Shown here: piece by piece, positions 7,843 to 16,612 of the stretch | Numbering within the stretch: position 1 is the stretch's first letter | Layout: each line of letters opens with the position of its first letter | Source: Legionella genomosp. 1 | GTDB lineage: Bacteria; Pseudomonadota; Gammaproteobacteria; Legionellales; Legionellaceae | Assembly: GCA_945867185.1 (NCBI GenBank) | Contig: CAMBHM010000003.1 | Coordinates: 1 to 19,481, forward strand | Direction: 5' to 3' | Length of the DNA: 19,481 nucleotides | The notes under the pieces: model-generated | What the model saw: the letters and a program-made list of their open reading frames with translations, nothing else | Told to the model about the DNA's origin: nothing | The model's database searches: none | Translations under genes and position numbers: made by a program

Positions 7843-8829
7843 TTGATCTTTTATTCCATCGACTTCATGCTGTGTTAGTCTCGGTCCATATTGAGTCACC
7901 ACGGTCGCTGAGGCTAAGCTCGCCAATCTGCCCGCAAATTCGTAAGAATATCCCTGAGTAATCGCCGCTAAAAAAGCACCTGCATATAAATCGCCTGCAC
8001 CTAGTGTATCAATAGCGACAACATTCACTGGAGCAATCTCAATGAAATCTCGACCATCAAATACAATAGAGCCTTCTTTGCCGCGTGTAATGACGAACCG
8101 TTTAGCTACCGTTTGCAAGGTATGTTTTATCACTTCCAGATGAGTACTATCACAGAATTCGGCTGCTTCCTCTTGATTACAAAATAATAAATCGATGCCT
8201 TCATTCAGAATGTCAAGAAATTGCCCTTTAAAATACTTGACAATGGCAGGATCCGAGAGGCTAATCGATGTTTTTACATTGTGAGTTTTGGCAAATGATC
8301 TGGCTTTTTTAACTGCTTTATAAGCAGTTGGCGAGGTCATTAAGTAGCCTTCAATATAGAGATATTGCGAGTTTTCAAGAGCGTCAAGGTGAAGCTCGTC
8401 TTCAGATAGGGTTTCACTAATACCTAAAAAAGTATTCATTGTGCGATCGGCATCGGCTGTAATCATCGCCAAGCATTTTCCAGTATGACCTGGTTGACGA
8501 GTCTGAGTATCAAAATTGGAATCCAAGCCTACTGCTCTCATTTCGCGGTAATAATGATCACCGGCTTCATCATCCGCAATTTTACAAGTATAAAAGGCCT
8601 TGGCCCCAAATTGCTGCATGGCAACCATCGTATTCGCTGCCGAGCCCCCCGAAGCAATTTTGCGATGATTGGCCATACCTAAGCGATCCAAAATCAAGCT
8701 TTGTCGAGCTTCTTCCACCAAAGTCATGACACTTTTCTCAATCCCATGTAGCGTAAAAAATTCTGGAAAAACTTCAAATTCGATATCTAGCAAGGCATTT
8801 CCAATGCCATAGACATGATATTGCTTCAT
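7816..8829 (-). CDS. PfkB-family sugar kinase, probably adenosine kinase
   Basis: The 337-residue protein is a ribokinase/PfkB-fold kinase. The N-terminal VYGIGNALLDIEFEV (6-20) and GGSAANTM (61-68) are the substrate-side signatures. DTLGAGDLYAGAFL (274-287) is the C-terminal PfkB signature, with Asp280 as catalytic base and GAGD as anion hole. The opening, the YLYIEGYLMTSP segment (156-167) and the length resemble bacterial proteins annotated as adenosine kinases, which phosphorylate adenosine to AMP in purine salvage. A ribokinase-like or other nucleoside/sugar specificity remains possible. The ATG at 8829 is preceded by GGAG about 10 bases upstream and by a good promoter candidate (8860-8888). 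Its last 27 bases overlap the 3' end of the dioxygenase gene on the other strand. No sugar or purine transport gene is adjacent. Confidence 0.85.
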   Translation of the reverse strand: MKQYHVYGIGNALLDIEFEVFPEFFTLHGIEKSVMTLVEEARQSLILDRLGMANHRKIASGGSAANTMVAMQQFGAKAFYTCKIADDEAGDHYYREMRAVGLDSNFDTQTRQPGHTGKCLAMITADADRTMNTFLGISETLSEDELHLDALENSQYLYIEGYLMTSPTAYKAVKKARSFAKTHNVKTSISLSDPAIVKYFKGQFLDILNEGIDLLFCNQEEAAEFCDSTHLEVIKHTLQTVAKRFVITRGKEGSIVFDGRDFIEIAPVNVVAIDTLGAGDLYAGAFLAAITQGYSYEFAGRLASLASATVVTQYGPRLTQHEVDGIKDQLQTDMACI

Positions 8830-8859
8830 TTCTTCATCACTCCACCAATCAAACCTTTC

Positions 8860-8888
8860 ATTCTAAAATAATTGTGAACCGGGCGCAA
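8860..8888 (-). promoter_or_regulatory. Sigma70-type promoter candidate for the PfkB-family kinase
   Basis: Read on the minus strand: -35 TTGCGC (8883-8888), a 17-base spacer, and -10 TAGAAT (8860-8865, five of six consensus bases). It ends 30 bases before the ATG at 8829, leaving a short leader. The -35 box is weak (three of six). Confidence 0.45.
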
Positions 8889-8972
8889 AGAAATTAGAAG
8901 GTCAGTCTACTAGCAAGAATTTATTTTTTAGGCCAATATTAGGATGATACACATCACTCTTAAGGAAAAGAC

Positions 8973-9524
8973 ATGACAAAAGCAAAATCGGTTATAAAAG
9001 GCCCTCCATTTCAACGAGGATGGGGGTGGTTACTGGGTTTAGGTATCTTGCTCATCGTATTAGGATGTCTTGGTCTTGGCATGGTGGTTGGCTTAACCTT
9101 GGCTAGCGTCTTGTTTCTAGGCGTATTGTTGATCATTGCAGGTCTCTCTCAACTCTTTGATGTTTTCCAAAGCAAAGAATGGCAAGCAGCAGGATGGCAT
9201 GCGCTCATTGCCTTACTGTATCTCGTAGGCGGTGGGCTAGTCATGTATGATCCGATTCTTGCATCAACGCTCATTACAGCCCTGATCGCATGGGTCTTGA
9301 TCTTCATTGGGATCACACGTCTTATCATGGCAGGCGTCCTTCGCGGGGCCAGTGGATGGGGATGGTTGGTGTTTGCAGGTCTCACCGCCATACTACTTGG
9401 CGTACTGATCTTACTGCAATGGCCTTATAGTGGGTTATGGGTACTTGGACTGTTCATCGCCATTGAGTTACTGGTGAATGGCTGGACTTATGTGTTCATG
9501 GCATTGGCTATTCGTCGGAATTAA
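8973..9524 (+). CDS. HdeD-like (DUF308 family) membrane protein
   Basis: The 183-residue protein is strongly hydrophobic, with six transmembrane segments in three short hairpins rich in Gly, Leu and Ile. Examples are WGWLLGLGILLIVLGCLGLG, ALIALLYLVGGGLVMYDP and WGWLVFAGLTAILLGVLIL. The internal repetition, the placement of GL..I..G.......P....S and the total length match the HdeD family. The E. coli member is linked to acid resistance at high cell density; the role here is unknown. The ATG at 8973 follows TAAGGAAAAG, a good Shine-Dalgarno. It is divergent from the kinase gene and convergent with ppa. No hdeA or hdeB lies next to it, so acid-resistance function should not be assumed. Confidence 0.8.
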   Translation: MTKAKSVIKGPPFQRGWGWLLGLGILLIVLGCLGLGMVVGLTLASVLFLGVLLIIAGLSQLFDVFQSKEWQAAGWHALIALLYLVGGGLVMYDPILASTLITALIAWVLIFIGITRLIMAGVLRGASGWGWLVFAGLTAILLGVLILLQWPYSGLWVLGLFIAIELLVNGWTYVFMALAIRRN

Positions 9525-9540
9525 CCCGTCTTGTAAAGAA

Positions 9541-9584
9541 TAAGGATCGTGCCCGCAGTAAGGATCGCGCCCTGACTGCGGGGC
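9541..9584. terminator. Hairpin between convergent hdeD-like and ppa genes, with a 14-bp direct repeat
   Basis: CCCGCAGT (9552-9559) pairs perfectly with ACTGCGGG (9575-9582) around a 15-base loop; G9551 and C9584 extend it past one bulged G. The arms overlap an imperfect direct repeat, TAAGGATCGTGCCC (9541-9554) and TAAGGATCGCGCCC (9559-9572), with one mismatch. The position between two convergent stops (9524 and 9611) suggests a bidirectional terminator. No clear T-run follows on either side, so it is not a textbook intrinsic terminator. Confidence 0.45.
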
Positions 9585-9610
9585 TTTGCGAATGGGTTGG
9601 CAGTAGGGGG

Positions 9611-10144
9611 CTACTCCTCTTCCTGAAAGCGCCCAATGCTTGCCATGATTTCTTGATGTGCAGCTTCAGGCCCTTCCCAGCCATCCACTTTCACCCATTT
9701 GCCTTCTTCAAGATCTTTATAATGCGTGAAAAAATGCACCAAGGACTGTAACAATGGCTTCGGAAGATCTTGATAGGTGATCACCTCTTCATACATTTTG
9801 CTTAGCTTGGAAATGGGCACCGCCAACAATTTAGCATCCACCCCTGACTCATCCGTCATATGCAACATCCCGATGATCCGACAACGAATCACCGCACCAC
9901 TTATCAATGGCACTGGCGTCGCTACCAACACATCAACCGGATCACCATCTTCTGACAAGGTTTGTGGGATGTACCCATAGTTCATCGGATAATACATCGA
10001 TGTTGTTAAAAACCGATCCACCGACAATGCACCTGTTTCCTTGTTGACCTCATATTTCACTGGCTCCCCATGCATTGGGATTTCAATGATGACGTTCACT
10101 TCTTCTGGTACATGAGTACCACTGGTGATTCTCCTAAGACCCAT
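9611..10144 (-). CDS. ppa: Inorganic pyrophosphatase (family I)
   Basis: The enzyme hydrolyses PPi to two phosphates in the cytoplasm and so drives nucleic acid synthesis, tRNA charging and other activation reactions. The 177-residue length is that of the bacterial hexameric form. [10 protein letters not shown] (65-74) is the family I signature, with three metal-binding aspartates (66, 68, 71). [13 protein letters not shown] contributes Glu21, Lys30 and Glu32, and [10 protein letters not shown] (51-60) the active-site tyrosines. The ATG at 10144 has a strong Shine-Dalgarno (AGAGGA) five bases upstream and a near-consensus promoter in the 62-bp gap after pnp. It can therefore be expressed independently of the upstream operon. 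Confidence 0.97.
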   Translation of the reverse strand: MGLRRITSGTHVPEEVNVIIEIPMHGEPVKYEVNKETGALSVDRFLTTSMYYPMNYGYIPQTLSEDGDPVDVLVATPVPLISGAVIRCRIIGMLHMTDESGVDAKLLAVPISKLSKMYEEVITYQDLPKPLLQSLVHFFTHYKDLEEGKWVKVDGWEGPEAAHQEIMASIGRFQEEE

Positions 10145-10161
10145 CTTATCCTCTATTCGTA

Positions 10162-10190
10162 ATTAAAACGTCCGTATCGTACCCTGTCAA
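10162..10190 (-). promoter_or_regulatory. Sigma70-type promoter for ppa
   Basis: On the minus strand a perfect -35 TTGACA (10185-10190), a 17-base spacer and -10 TTTAAT (10162-10167, five of six) lie just upstream of ppa. Transcription would begin near 10155, giving a leader of about 10 bases that only just includes the Shine-Dalgarno. The boxes are among the best in the window. Confidence 0.65.
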
Positions 10191-10206
10191 TAGTCAGAAA
10201 ACAATC

Positions 10207-12348
10207 CTACTCATCCTCGGATGAATCGTCATCATTGCTCATCGAGGCTTCAATCGTTTCCGTTTTTGGAGTGACTGTCGGTTTGTCCTTCCATTCCAGT
10301 TTCACACGCCCTTGTTTATCAATCCCAGCCACGAATACGTCAATCTCTTGACCTTCTTGCAGAACATCTTCCACTTTATGTGAACGTTCAGCGCAGATTT
10401 GAGAAATATGCAAGAGACCATCTTTACCGGGAAGCAAGTTGATAAACGCACCAAAATCAACGATCTTGATGACTTTACCATGATACGTTTGACCCACTTC
10501 AACATCAGCAATCAATGCCTTGATTTGACGTTGCGCTTCTTCCAACGCATCGGTATTGGGAGAAAACAACTGCACCACACCTTTATCATCGATGTCGATA
10601 GAAACGCCGGTGCTTTCAATCAACCCTTTGATCGTAGCACCACCCTTACCAATCACCGTACGGATTTTGTCTTCAGGAACCGTCATCGTCAGAATTCTTG
10701 GAGCATGTTTAGACAGCTCACCACGATGTTCTGCCAACGCATTGTTCATGATGCCAAGGATATGTTGACGGCCCGCTTGAGCCTGCTCCAGCGCTTGTTC
10801 CATGATTGATTTGGTAATACCCGTGATTTTAATGTCCATTTGTAATGCAGTGATCCCTTTTTCGGTCCCAGCTACTTTAAAATCCATATCGCCGAGGTGA
10901 TCTTCATCCCCTAAAATATCGGTTAAGACTGCAAAGCGATCCCCCTCTTTAATAAGACCCATCGCAACACCAGCGACTGGGGCTTTTAAAGGAACGCCTG
11001 CATCCATCAACGCAAGACTGGTTCCACAAACCGTAGCCATAGAACTTGACCCATTGGATTCAGTAATATCTGATACCACACGAAGCACATATGGAAATGC
11101 TGCAGTGGTTGGAAGAACTGCCATCAAGCTGCGGCGCGCCAATCGCCCATGGCCAATTTCACGTCGTTTAGGACTCCCCACCATGCCCGTTTCACCTACT
11201 GAATACGGAGGAAAATTATAATGCAACATAAATCTGTCTTTGACTTCCCCATCTAAGTTATCCAACGTTTGTGCATCTCGATCATTACCCAAGGTTGCAG
11301 CAACAATGGCTTGCGTTTCTCCACGGGTAAAGAGTGCCGAACCGTGGGCACGTTCTAACAAATGCGTGCGAATGGCAATAGGTCGTACTGTTTTTTGATC
11401 GCGTCCATCAATTCGAGGCTCGCCATTCAGAATGCGTTGCCGAACCAAATCCTTCTCCAATGCATCAAACACCGTTTTGACCGCATCCACGGAATAACCC
11501 TCTTCACTCGCAGTCAATCCTTCTACGATGCCTTGTCGAAGCTCAGACAGACGTTGGTACCGTTGTTGTTTATCCCTTAAAAGATACGCTGCTGTCAGAT
11601 CAACCGATGCCATCGCAGCTATCTTCGCTTGTAAAGCAGTATCGGTAGGTGCGGAAGACCATATCCAGGCTGGCTTGCCAACTTCTAATGCCAATTCTTT
11701 GATGACCGTTATCACTTGCTTCATCATTTCATGACCAAACATCACCGCACCCAGCATGATGTCCTCACTCAACTCTTTCGCTTCAGACTCGACCATCAAA
11801 ATAGCATCATGCGTGCCTGCAACGATCAAGTCCAATTCAGAAACTGCTTTAGGTGATGGATTCAGGAGGTAAACGCCTTGATCATATCCGACCCGAACAG
11901 CACCAATAGGGCCTGCAAAAGGGATACCCGAAATAGCCAATGCAGCAGAAGCCCCAATCATGGCGACCACATCTGCAGGCACTTCAGGATTGAGGGACAT
12001 GACCGTTGCAATAACTTGCACTTCGTTTAGAAATCCTTCTGGAAACAAAGGTCGTAAAGGCCTGTCAATCAAGCGTGACACCAATGTTTCATGTTCACTG
12101 GGACGACCTTCGCGTTTGTTAAACCCGCCAGGAATTTTACCAGCAGCATACGTTTTTTGCTGGTAGTTCACAGTCAAAGGGAAAAAATTATTTTTCTCAG
12201 CCCCTTCTTTTCGACCCACCACGGTCACCAACACTTGTGTCCCATTCATCGTCGCAAAGATTGCACCATCGGCTTGTCTTGCAATCTCACCGGTTTCAAG
12301 CACCAAAGTGTGCTCTCCAAATTGTATTTCTTTAGTGATTTTAGACAC
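10207..12348 (-). CDS. pnp: Polyribonucleotide nucleotidyltransferase (PNPase)
   Basis: PNPase degrades RNA 3' to 5' with phosphate, alone or in the degradosome. From the GTG at 12348 the protein is 713 residues (E. coli 711). It opens with [18 protein letters not shown], like E. coli RKFQYGQHTVTLETG. It has two RNase PH domains; the second carries the catalytic [15 protein letters not shown]. Then come a KH domain with [10 protein letters not shown] and an S1 domain ([17 protein letters not shown] to RVKLEWKD). The longer open frame to 12405 is rejected because it would run through the intrinsic terminator hairpin, while GAGGT (12356-12360) lies seven bases before the GTG. Besides the terminator, the leader contains a second hairpin with a four-base loop at 12400-12417. 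pnp leaders are often control points, but RNase III processing here is only a guess. Confidence 0.96.
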   Translation of the reverse strand: MSKITKEIQFGEHTLVLETGEIARQADGAIFATMNGTQVLVTVVGRKEGAEKNNFFPLTVNYQQKTYAAGKIPGGFNKREGRPSEHETLVSRLIDRPLRPLFPEGFLNEVQVIATVMSLNPEVPADVVAMIGASAALAISGIPFAGPIGAVRVGYDQGVYLLNPSPKAVSELDLIVAGTHDAILMVESEAKELSEDIMLGAVMFGHEMMKQVITVIKELALEVGKPAWIWSSAPTDTALQAKIAAMASVDLTAAYLLRDKQQRYQRLSELRQGIVEGLTASEEGYSVDAVKTVFDALEKDLVRQRILNGEPRIDGRDQKTVRPIAIRTHLLERAHGSALFTRGETQAIVAATLGNDRDAQTLDNLDGEVKDRFMLHYNFPPYSVGETGMVGSPKRREIGHGRLARRSLMAVLPTTAAFPYVLRVVSDITESNGSSSMATVCGTSLALMDAGVPLKAPVAGVAMGLIKEGDRFAVLTDILGDEDHLGDMDFKVAGTEKGITALQMDIKITGITKSIMEQALEQAQAGRQHILGIMNNALAEHRGELSKHAPRILTMTVPEDKIRTVIGKGGATIKGLIESTGVSIDIDDKGVVQLFSPNTDALEEAQRQIKALIADVEVGQTYHGKVIKIVDFGAFINLLPGKDGLLHISQICAERSHKVEDVLQEGQEIDVFVAGIDKQGRVKLEWKDKPTVTPKTETIEASMSNDDDSSEDE

Positions 12349-12361
12349 GTCAATTACCTCA

Positions 12362-12392
12362 TTAAATAAAAAAGGCGCAATCATATGCGCCT
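12362..12392 (-). terminator. Intrinsic terminator between rpsO and pnp
   Basis: On the minus strand AGGCGCA (12386-12392) pairs with TGCGCCT (12373-12379) around a six-base loop, followed by a T-run (TTTTTTATTT). This is a textbook rho-independent terminator after rpsO, where E. coli also has one. pnp expression would need partial read-through or processing. Confidence 0.85.
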
Positions 12393-12399
12393 CAAAATT

Positions 12400-12417
12400 A
12401 ACCAACCCTTGTTGATT
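12400..12417 (-). repeat. Hairpin just upstream of the rpsO terminator
   Basis: On the minus strand AATCAAC and GTTGGTT can pair (seven pairs including one G-T) around the loop AAGG. It lies between the rpsO stop and the terminator stem, so the rpsO-pnp gap holds two tandem hairpins. Its role is unknown; RNA processing or S15/PNPase-related control is possible. Confidence 0.35.
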
Positions 12418-12442
12418 GCTTCATACAACCGGGCACATAAAC

Positions 12443-12718
12443 TCAATAGGAATCCCGCAAACCAAGCTGTTGGATCAACGTGGCATACCGTGCTTGATCA
12501 TTGCGTTTTAAGTATTTCAATAATTTACGGCGCTTGTTTACCAAAGCTTGCAAGCCACGACGAGAATGAAAATCTTTTTTATGCTCTTTAAAGTGATCCG
12601 TCAAATACTTGATACGACCGGTCATCAAAGACACCTGAACTTCAGGAGAACCCGTGTCTTTATCGGCACGTTTGTACTCATTAACTACTTCTGCTTTTTG
12701 TGCGCTCGTTAGCGACAT
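12443..12718 (-). CDS. rpsO: 30S ribosomal protein S15
   Basis: The 91-residue protein (E. coli S15 has 89) binds 16S rRNA early in assembly of the 30S platform. The recognisable segments are [16 protein letters not shown] (21-36), [14 protein letters not shown] (43-56) and [12 protein letters not shown] (58-69). The last includes the RR..LL..L helix that contacts rRNA. The start ATG at 12718 follows AGGAG within about ten bases. A promoter candidate lies in the 84-bp gap after truB and a strong terminator lies after the gene, so rpsO can be made as a short monocistronic mRNA in addition to the operon transcript. The place between truB and pnp is standard. Confidence 0.98.
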   Translation of the reverse strand: MSLTSAQKAEVVNEYKRADKDTGSPEVQVSLMTGRIKYLTDHFKEHKKDFHSRRGLQALVNKRRKLLKYLKRNDQARYATLIQQLGLRDSY

Positions 12719-12766
12719 GACTGACTCCTGGACTATACCAATTCTAGGCTTCTTTTAAAGGGAAGC

Positions 12767-12795
12767 ATTCTATCAAGTTCTGAAAATAGAAACAA
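12767..12795 (-). promoter_or_regulatory. Promoter candidate for rpsO (extended -10)
   Basis: On the minus strand: -35 TTGTTT (12790-12795), a 17-base spacer, and -10 TAGAAT (12767-12772) preceded by TGA, which makes an extended -10. The leader to the rpsO ATG would be about 40 bases. An internal rpsO promoter is known at this place in E. coli. Confidence 0.5.
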
Positions 12796-12802
12796 GCAAT
12801 AT

Positions 12803-13714
12803 CTATATGGAAGAAAATGACAGCAAGCGTTTCACTCTTAAAATTCCTTCCGGTTGCCATTCCCCTAATCCAACAAAACCAGTGCCCTGCTCATATAACC
12901 GAACACAACCCGTTTGATCATCCGTCATTGGACGTGAAATCACTTTTCCTTGACGTAATAAGGAGAGCTCAAGCGACGTGAGATCTTCTTTAGGAAAAGC
13001 CAACAACATGCGATCGGTTGGATGCAAACACGCTAACAACTCATCAGACGTACGCATGGCCAATGAGTCCCACGTCCACATGGGCTCTGAAGCAAACCCT
13101 GCTGTATATAAACGGTGTAATCGGATCACATGAGCACCAACGCCTAATGCATCCCCAATGTCTTCAATGAGAGTACGGATATAGGTGCCTTTACTACATC
13201 TCACCGTTATGGAAAACGTATTGCCATCAAAATGATTCAATTCTAATGCATGGATCTCAATGAGACGGGACGATCTCGGGATATCAATCCCCGCGCGAGC
13301 AAAGGTATATAACGGCCTGCCTTGATGCTTGAGTGCTGAGAACATAGAAGGCGTTTGCTGAATACAGCCTATAAACTGAGCCAGTGTTGTTTGAATCGTT
13401 TCTAAAGAAATAATAGGGACCGTCGCACGCGCAATGACTTCACCCAACGCATCACCCGTATTGGTCTTAATTCCTAAGAGACCAGTCGCTTCATAACACT
13501 TATCCGCGTCTAATAAATACTGGGAAAATTTCGTAGCCTCTCCAAAACAGAGGGGCAACATCCCGGTTGCCATCGGATCAAGACTGCCCGTATGGCCTGC
13601 TTTTTTTGCAAAAAAAAGATGCTTCACCTGCTGCAAAATAGCATTAGAAGTGAGACCATAGGGTTTATTCAGCAATAATAACCCATCAATAGCATGCTTT
13701 ATAGGCTTATTCAG
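12803..13714 (-). CDS. truB: tRNA pseudouridine(55) synthase TruB, probable CTG start
   Basis: TruB makes pseudouridine 55 in the T-loop of tRNAs. The catalytic aspartate sits in [16 protein letters not shown] (Asp46 when counted from the CTG, E. coli Asp48). Further family motifs are [23 protein letters not shown] and [15 protein letters not shown]; the C-terminal part is PUA-like. The only ATG, GTG or TTG that could start the frame before the catalytic core is TTG 13675. Using it would cut off IDGLLLL, the conserved first strand (INGVLLL in E. coli). The frame is open back to TAA 13721-13723. CTG at 13714 lies eight bases after GAGGT and gives [18 protein letters not shown], 303 residues (E. 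coli 314). ATT at 13690 or a lost base near 13691-13695 are alternatives. The start overlaps the rbfA stop by eight bases. Confidence 0.9.
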   Translation of the reverse strand: MNKPIKHAIDGLLLLNKPYGLTSNAILQQVKHLFFAKKAGHTGSLDPMATGMLPLCFGEATKFSQYLLDADKCYEATGLLGIKTNTGDALGEVIARATVPIISLETIQTTLAQFIGCIQQTPSMFSALKHQGRPLYTFARAGIDIPRSSRLIEIHALELNHFDGNTFSITVRCSKGTYIRTLIEDIGDALGVGAHVIRLHRLYTAGFASEPMWTWDSLAMRTSDELLACLHPTDRMLLAFPKEDLTSLELSLLRQGKVISRPMTDDQTGCVRLYEQGTGFVGLGEWQPEGILRVKRLLSFSSI

Positions 13715-14057
13715 GCGGATTTACCTCATCGATCAACCGACTCAGACGTTTGCCATATTCAATGGATTCATCATAAATAAAATGCAATTGCGGGACTGTA
13801 CGAAGTGTTACGGTTTTAGCAAGCGTGGCGCGTAAATAACTGGCTGCCGTATTTAAAGCAAGCGCTGCTTCACCATGGTCGCCTTCTAAGGCTGTAAAGT
13901 AGACTTTGGCATGCGCCAAATCTTTCGTGACCGTCACGGCTGAAATCGTAATCAAATGAGGCACGCGGGGATCTTTGATGTCCTGCTGAATGAGCTGCGC
14001 TAATTTACGCTGCAATAATTCAGCAATCCGATCCGTTCGTTTGAAATGGGTATTCAT
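13707..14057 (-). CDS. rbfA: 30S ribosome-binding factor A
   Basis: RbfA binds immature 30S subunits and supports 16S 5'-end maturation. The 116-residue protein is a single KH-like domain. The N-terminus [19 protein letters not shown] (5-23) is typical. It is followed by the DPRVP motif (29-33), the strand [17 protein letters not shown] and the C-terminal [20 protein letters not shown]. It is somewhat shorter than the E. coli protein (133), lacking only the disordered tail. Its ATG shares the A of the infB TGA (TGATG), so it is translationally coupled to infB, and it overlaps the probable truB start. Confidence 0.96.
   Translation of the reverse strand: MNTHFKRTDRIAELLQRKLAQLIQQDIKDPRVPHLITISAVTVTKDLAHAKVYFTALEGDHGEAALALNTAASYLRATLAKTVTLRTVPQLHFIYDESIEYGKRLSRLIDEVNPPE
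13723..13727 (-). promoter_or_regulatory. truB: Ribosome binding site that points to the truB CTG start
   Basis: GAGGT on the minus strand lies inside the end of rbfA, eight bases before CTG 13714. The same GAGGT motif precedes the GTG start of pnp at a spacing of seven bases. No comparable motif precedes TTG 13675 or ATT 13690. Confidence 0.5.
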
Positions 14058-16576
14058 CAGGAGGCATCTCGTTTGATTTCAATGGTTTCAAACACTTCAA
14101 TCGAATCTCCAGGCTTCACATCATTATAATTTTTTACACCAATACCGCATTCCATGCCCTGACGAACCTCTGCCACATCGTCCTTAAAGCGCCGCAAGGA
14201 CTCCAATGTTCCTTCATAAATCACCACGTTGTCTCGCAATACCCGAATAGGATTGTTACGTTTGATAGATCCTTCAACCACCATACAACCTGCAATAGCA
14301 CCCAATTTAGGAGAACGGAATACATCTCGAACTTCTGCAATACCAATGATTTCTTCTTTGAACTTAGGCGATAACATCCCGGTCAACGCTGATTTGACCT
14401 GATCAACGATGTCATAAATCACGCTATAATAATTCATGGCAACCGATTCTTGCTCAACCAAACGTTTCGCTCCAGCGTCCGCACGGACATTAAAACCAAT
14501 CAATAACGCATTAGAAGCAATGGCCAAATGCACATCTGATTCCGTGATACCACCCACGCCACTCGCGATCACGTCCACATTGACTTCTTCGTTAGAGAGT
14601 TTGACCAAAGCATCGGCTATCGCTTCTACAGATCCTTGCATGTCTGCTTTCAAGACCACGTTCAACACTTTGGTTTCCGCAGCTGTCATGTTTTCAAGAA
14701 TACCTTCCAGTGATGTTTTTTGACGACGTGCCAGTTTCACATCCCGGAATTTCCCTTGACGGAACAAGGCCACTTCACGTGCTTTTTTCTCATCAGGTAC
14801 GACGATGGCTTCATCCCCTGCATGTGGAATAGCTGACAAACCTACAATTTCAACCGGCATAGAAGGGCCCGCACTGTCGACCACACTGCCATTGTCACTC
14901 ACCAAGGCACGAATTCGACCATATTGAAATCCCGCCAAGAGAATATCCCCTTTGCGTAAGGTGCCACTCTGAACCAAAATGGTGGCTACAGGACCGCGCC
15001 CTTTATCAAGTCTTGATTCGATAACCACGCCTTTTGCAGCCCCATCTGTATGGGCAGTTAATTCTAAGACTTCAGATTGCAATAAAATGGCATCCAACAG
15101 CGCATCAATTCCAGCACCTGACTTCGCTGAAATATTCACAAACATGGTATCACCACCCCAAGGCTCAGGAACCACCTCATGAGTTGTTAGCTCTTGCATC
15201 ACCCGATCAGGATCTGCACCTGGTTTATCCATTTTATTGATGGCAACAATCATAGGCACTTTAGCGGCTTTCGCGTGTTGAATGGCCTCGATGGTTTGTG
15301 GTTTCACCCCATCATCTGCTGCCACAATCAAAACAACGATATCCGTAGCCTGTGCACCCCGTGCTCGCATTGCCGTGAACGCAGCATGCCCTGGTGTATC
15401 CAGGAAGGTAATGTCGCCCTTCGGCGTTGTCACATGATACGCACCGATATGCTGTGTGATACCCCCTGCTTCGCCGGCTGCTACCTTCGTAGTACGAATA
15501 TAATCCAACAAGGAGGTTTTACCGTGGTCAACATGTCCCATGATGGTCACCACAGGAGCTCGAGACTCCCGCAGACTCCCTTTGCTCAATACATCACCCA
15601 ATGTATGCTCAATCGCATCATCTTTCAAAATACGGGGAACATGGCCCATTTCCTCAACCACGATAATGGCTGTCTCTTGGTCTATCACTTGATTGATAGT
15701 TGCCATAGCCCCAAGGCCCATCATCACTTTAATAACTTGCGCAACTTTAACAGACATGCGATTGGCCAATTCAGCAACCGTGATTGTCTCAGGAATTAAA
15801 ACATCCCGTACAACAGGCGTCGTCGGCATAGCAAACCCATGAGTTAATGATTCCTCTGCTTCTCGATACTTATCTGACTTCTCATTGCCTTTTCGTCGTT
15901 TTGCTTTATTCCGCTTGCTATGTTGTGACTCAATCTCGCTTTCCTCACGCATGGGCGCTTGGTATTTCCCTTTTTTCTTACCTTTTTTAAAGTCCGTCTT
16001 AGCACTGTCTGGCTCTTCTTTAGCAGCTGGTTTTTTCTTGTTAGCCTTGTCTGACTTCGCTTCCACCGGTGTAGGGGGTGTCTCTATAGTGGGTAACAGT
16101 TCAGCAGGAAGCAAGGACTCTATCACAGGCAGTTCTACTCCCTCCTGCTCATTGTCCATCGGCAAAGAAGTCGTACTGTCACTCAGTTGTGACACAATTG
16201 GCAATTCATTCAACGTTTCTTCTATAGAGACCTCTTCAGCCACCACCTCATCGAGAGGTTCTATCAACGGTGCTCGCTTGATATACGTTCGCTTTTTACG
16301 TACTTCTATATTCACCGTTTTGCCACTATGCGCATCGTGACCCAACGTCACTTGCGACATACTTTTACGTCGTAAGGTAATCCTATCTGAAGCTACTTGA
16401 GTAGCTGTCGTAGTACCGCCTTTTAAATGGGCCAGTAACATCCGTTTTTGCTCTTCAGTGACCGTGTGCATCTCATCTGAAATCGGTACACCCGCTTCTT
16501 GTAACTGGGTCAATAACCGCTCAACAGGGATCCTAACGACCTGAGCCAATTGTTTAACTGTCACATCCGCCATCAT
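14057..16576 (-). CDS. infB: Translation initiation factor IF-2
   Basis: IF2 is the GTPase that brings initiator fMet-tRNA to the 30S subunit and promotes 70S joining. The 839-residue protein begins with an IF2-N domain ([10 protein letters not shown]...[10 protein letters not shown]). A long charged, Lys/Glu-rich and low-complexity linker follows (about 80-245), then the second IF2-N-like region ([20 protein letters not shown], 264-283). The G domain has GHVDHGKT (347-354), DTPGH (393-397) and NKMD (447-450). Domains II, III and the C-terminal fMet-binding domain complete it (ends [11 protein letters not shown]). Two adjacent ATGs, 16576 and 16573, are possible starts. GGGG lies five or eight bases upstream, and MADVTVKQL from the second is the more typical opening. 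nusA ends 36 bp upstream. Confidence 0.98.
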   Translation of the reverse strand: MMADVTVKQLAQVVRIPVERLLTQLQEAGVPISDEMHTVTEEQKRMLLAHLKGGTTTATQVASDRITLRRKSMSQVTLGHDAHSGKTVNIEVRKKRTYIKRAPLIEPLDEVVAEEVSIEETLNELPIVSQLSDSTTSLPMDNEQEGVELPVIESLLPAELLPTIETPPTPVEAKSDKANKKKPAAKEEPDSAKTDFKKGKKKGKYQAPMREESEIESQHSKRNKAKRRKGNEKSDKYREAEESLTHGFAMPTTPVVRDVLIPETITVAELANRMSVKVAQVIKVMMGLGAMATINQVIDQETAIIVVEEMGHVPRILKDDAIEHTLGDVLSKGSLRESRAPVVTIMGHVDHGKTSLLDYIRTTKVAAGEAGGITQHIGAYHVTTPKGDITFLDTPGHAAFTAMRARGAQATDIVVLIVAADDGVKPQTIEAIQHAKAAKVPMIVAINKMDKPGADPDRVMQELTTHEVVPEPWGGDTMFVNISAKSGAGIDALLDAILLQSEVLELTAHTDGAAKGVVIESRLDKGRGPVATILVQSGTLRKGDILLAGFQYGRIRALVSDNGSVVDSAGPSMPVEIVGLSAIPHAGDEAIVVPDEKKAREVALFRQGKFRDVKLARRQKTSLEGILENMTAAETKVLNVVLKADMQGSVEAIADALVKLSNEEVNVDVIASGVGGITESDVHLAIASNALLIGFNVRADAGAKRLVEQESVAMNYYSVIYDIVDQVKSALTGMLSPKFKEEIIGIAEVRDVFRSPKLGAIAGCMVVEGSIKRNNPIRVLRDNVVIYEGTLESLRRFKDDVAEVRQGMECGIGVKNYNDVKPGDSIEVFETIEIKRDAS

Positions 16577-16612
16577 CTAATCCCCTTTACGCTGTTCATC
16601 ACAGACCTGTAT

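Noticed and set aside
10399..10809. 136-codon open frame on the plus strand
   Set aside because: Antisense to the KH/S1 region of pnp; no family resemblance and no ribosome site.
12349..12405. N-terminal extension of pnp from 12405
   Set aside because: It would be translated through the rpsO terminator hairpin; a GTG with a good Shine-Dalgarno lies at 12348 and matches the usual PNPase start.
15194..15799. 201-codon open frame on the plus strand
   Set aside because: Lies wholly antisense to the GTPase part of infB; His/Cys/Arg-rich composition as expected of a shadow frame, with no recognisable domain.
15885..16340. 151-codon open frame on the plus strand
   Set aside because: Antisense to the low-complexity linker of infB; its Ser-rich composition is the complement of the Glu/Lys-rich codons there.
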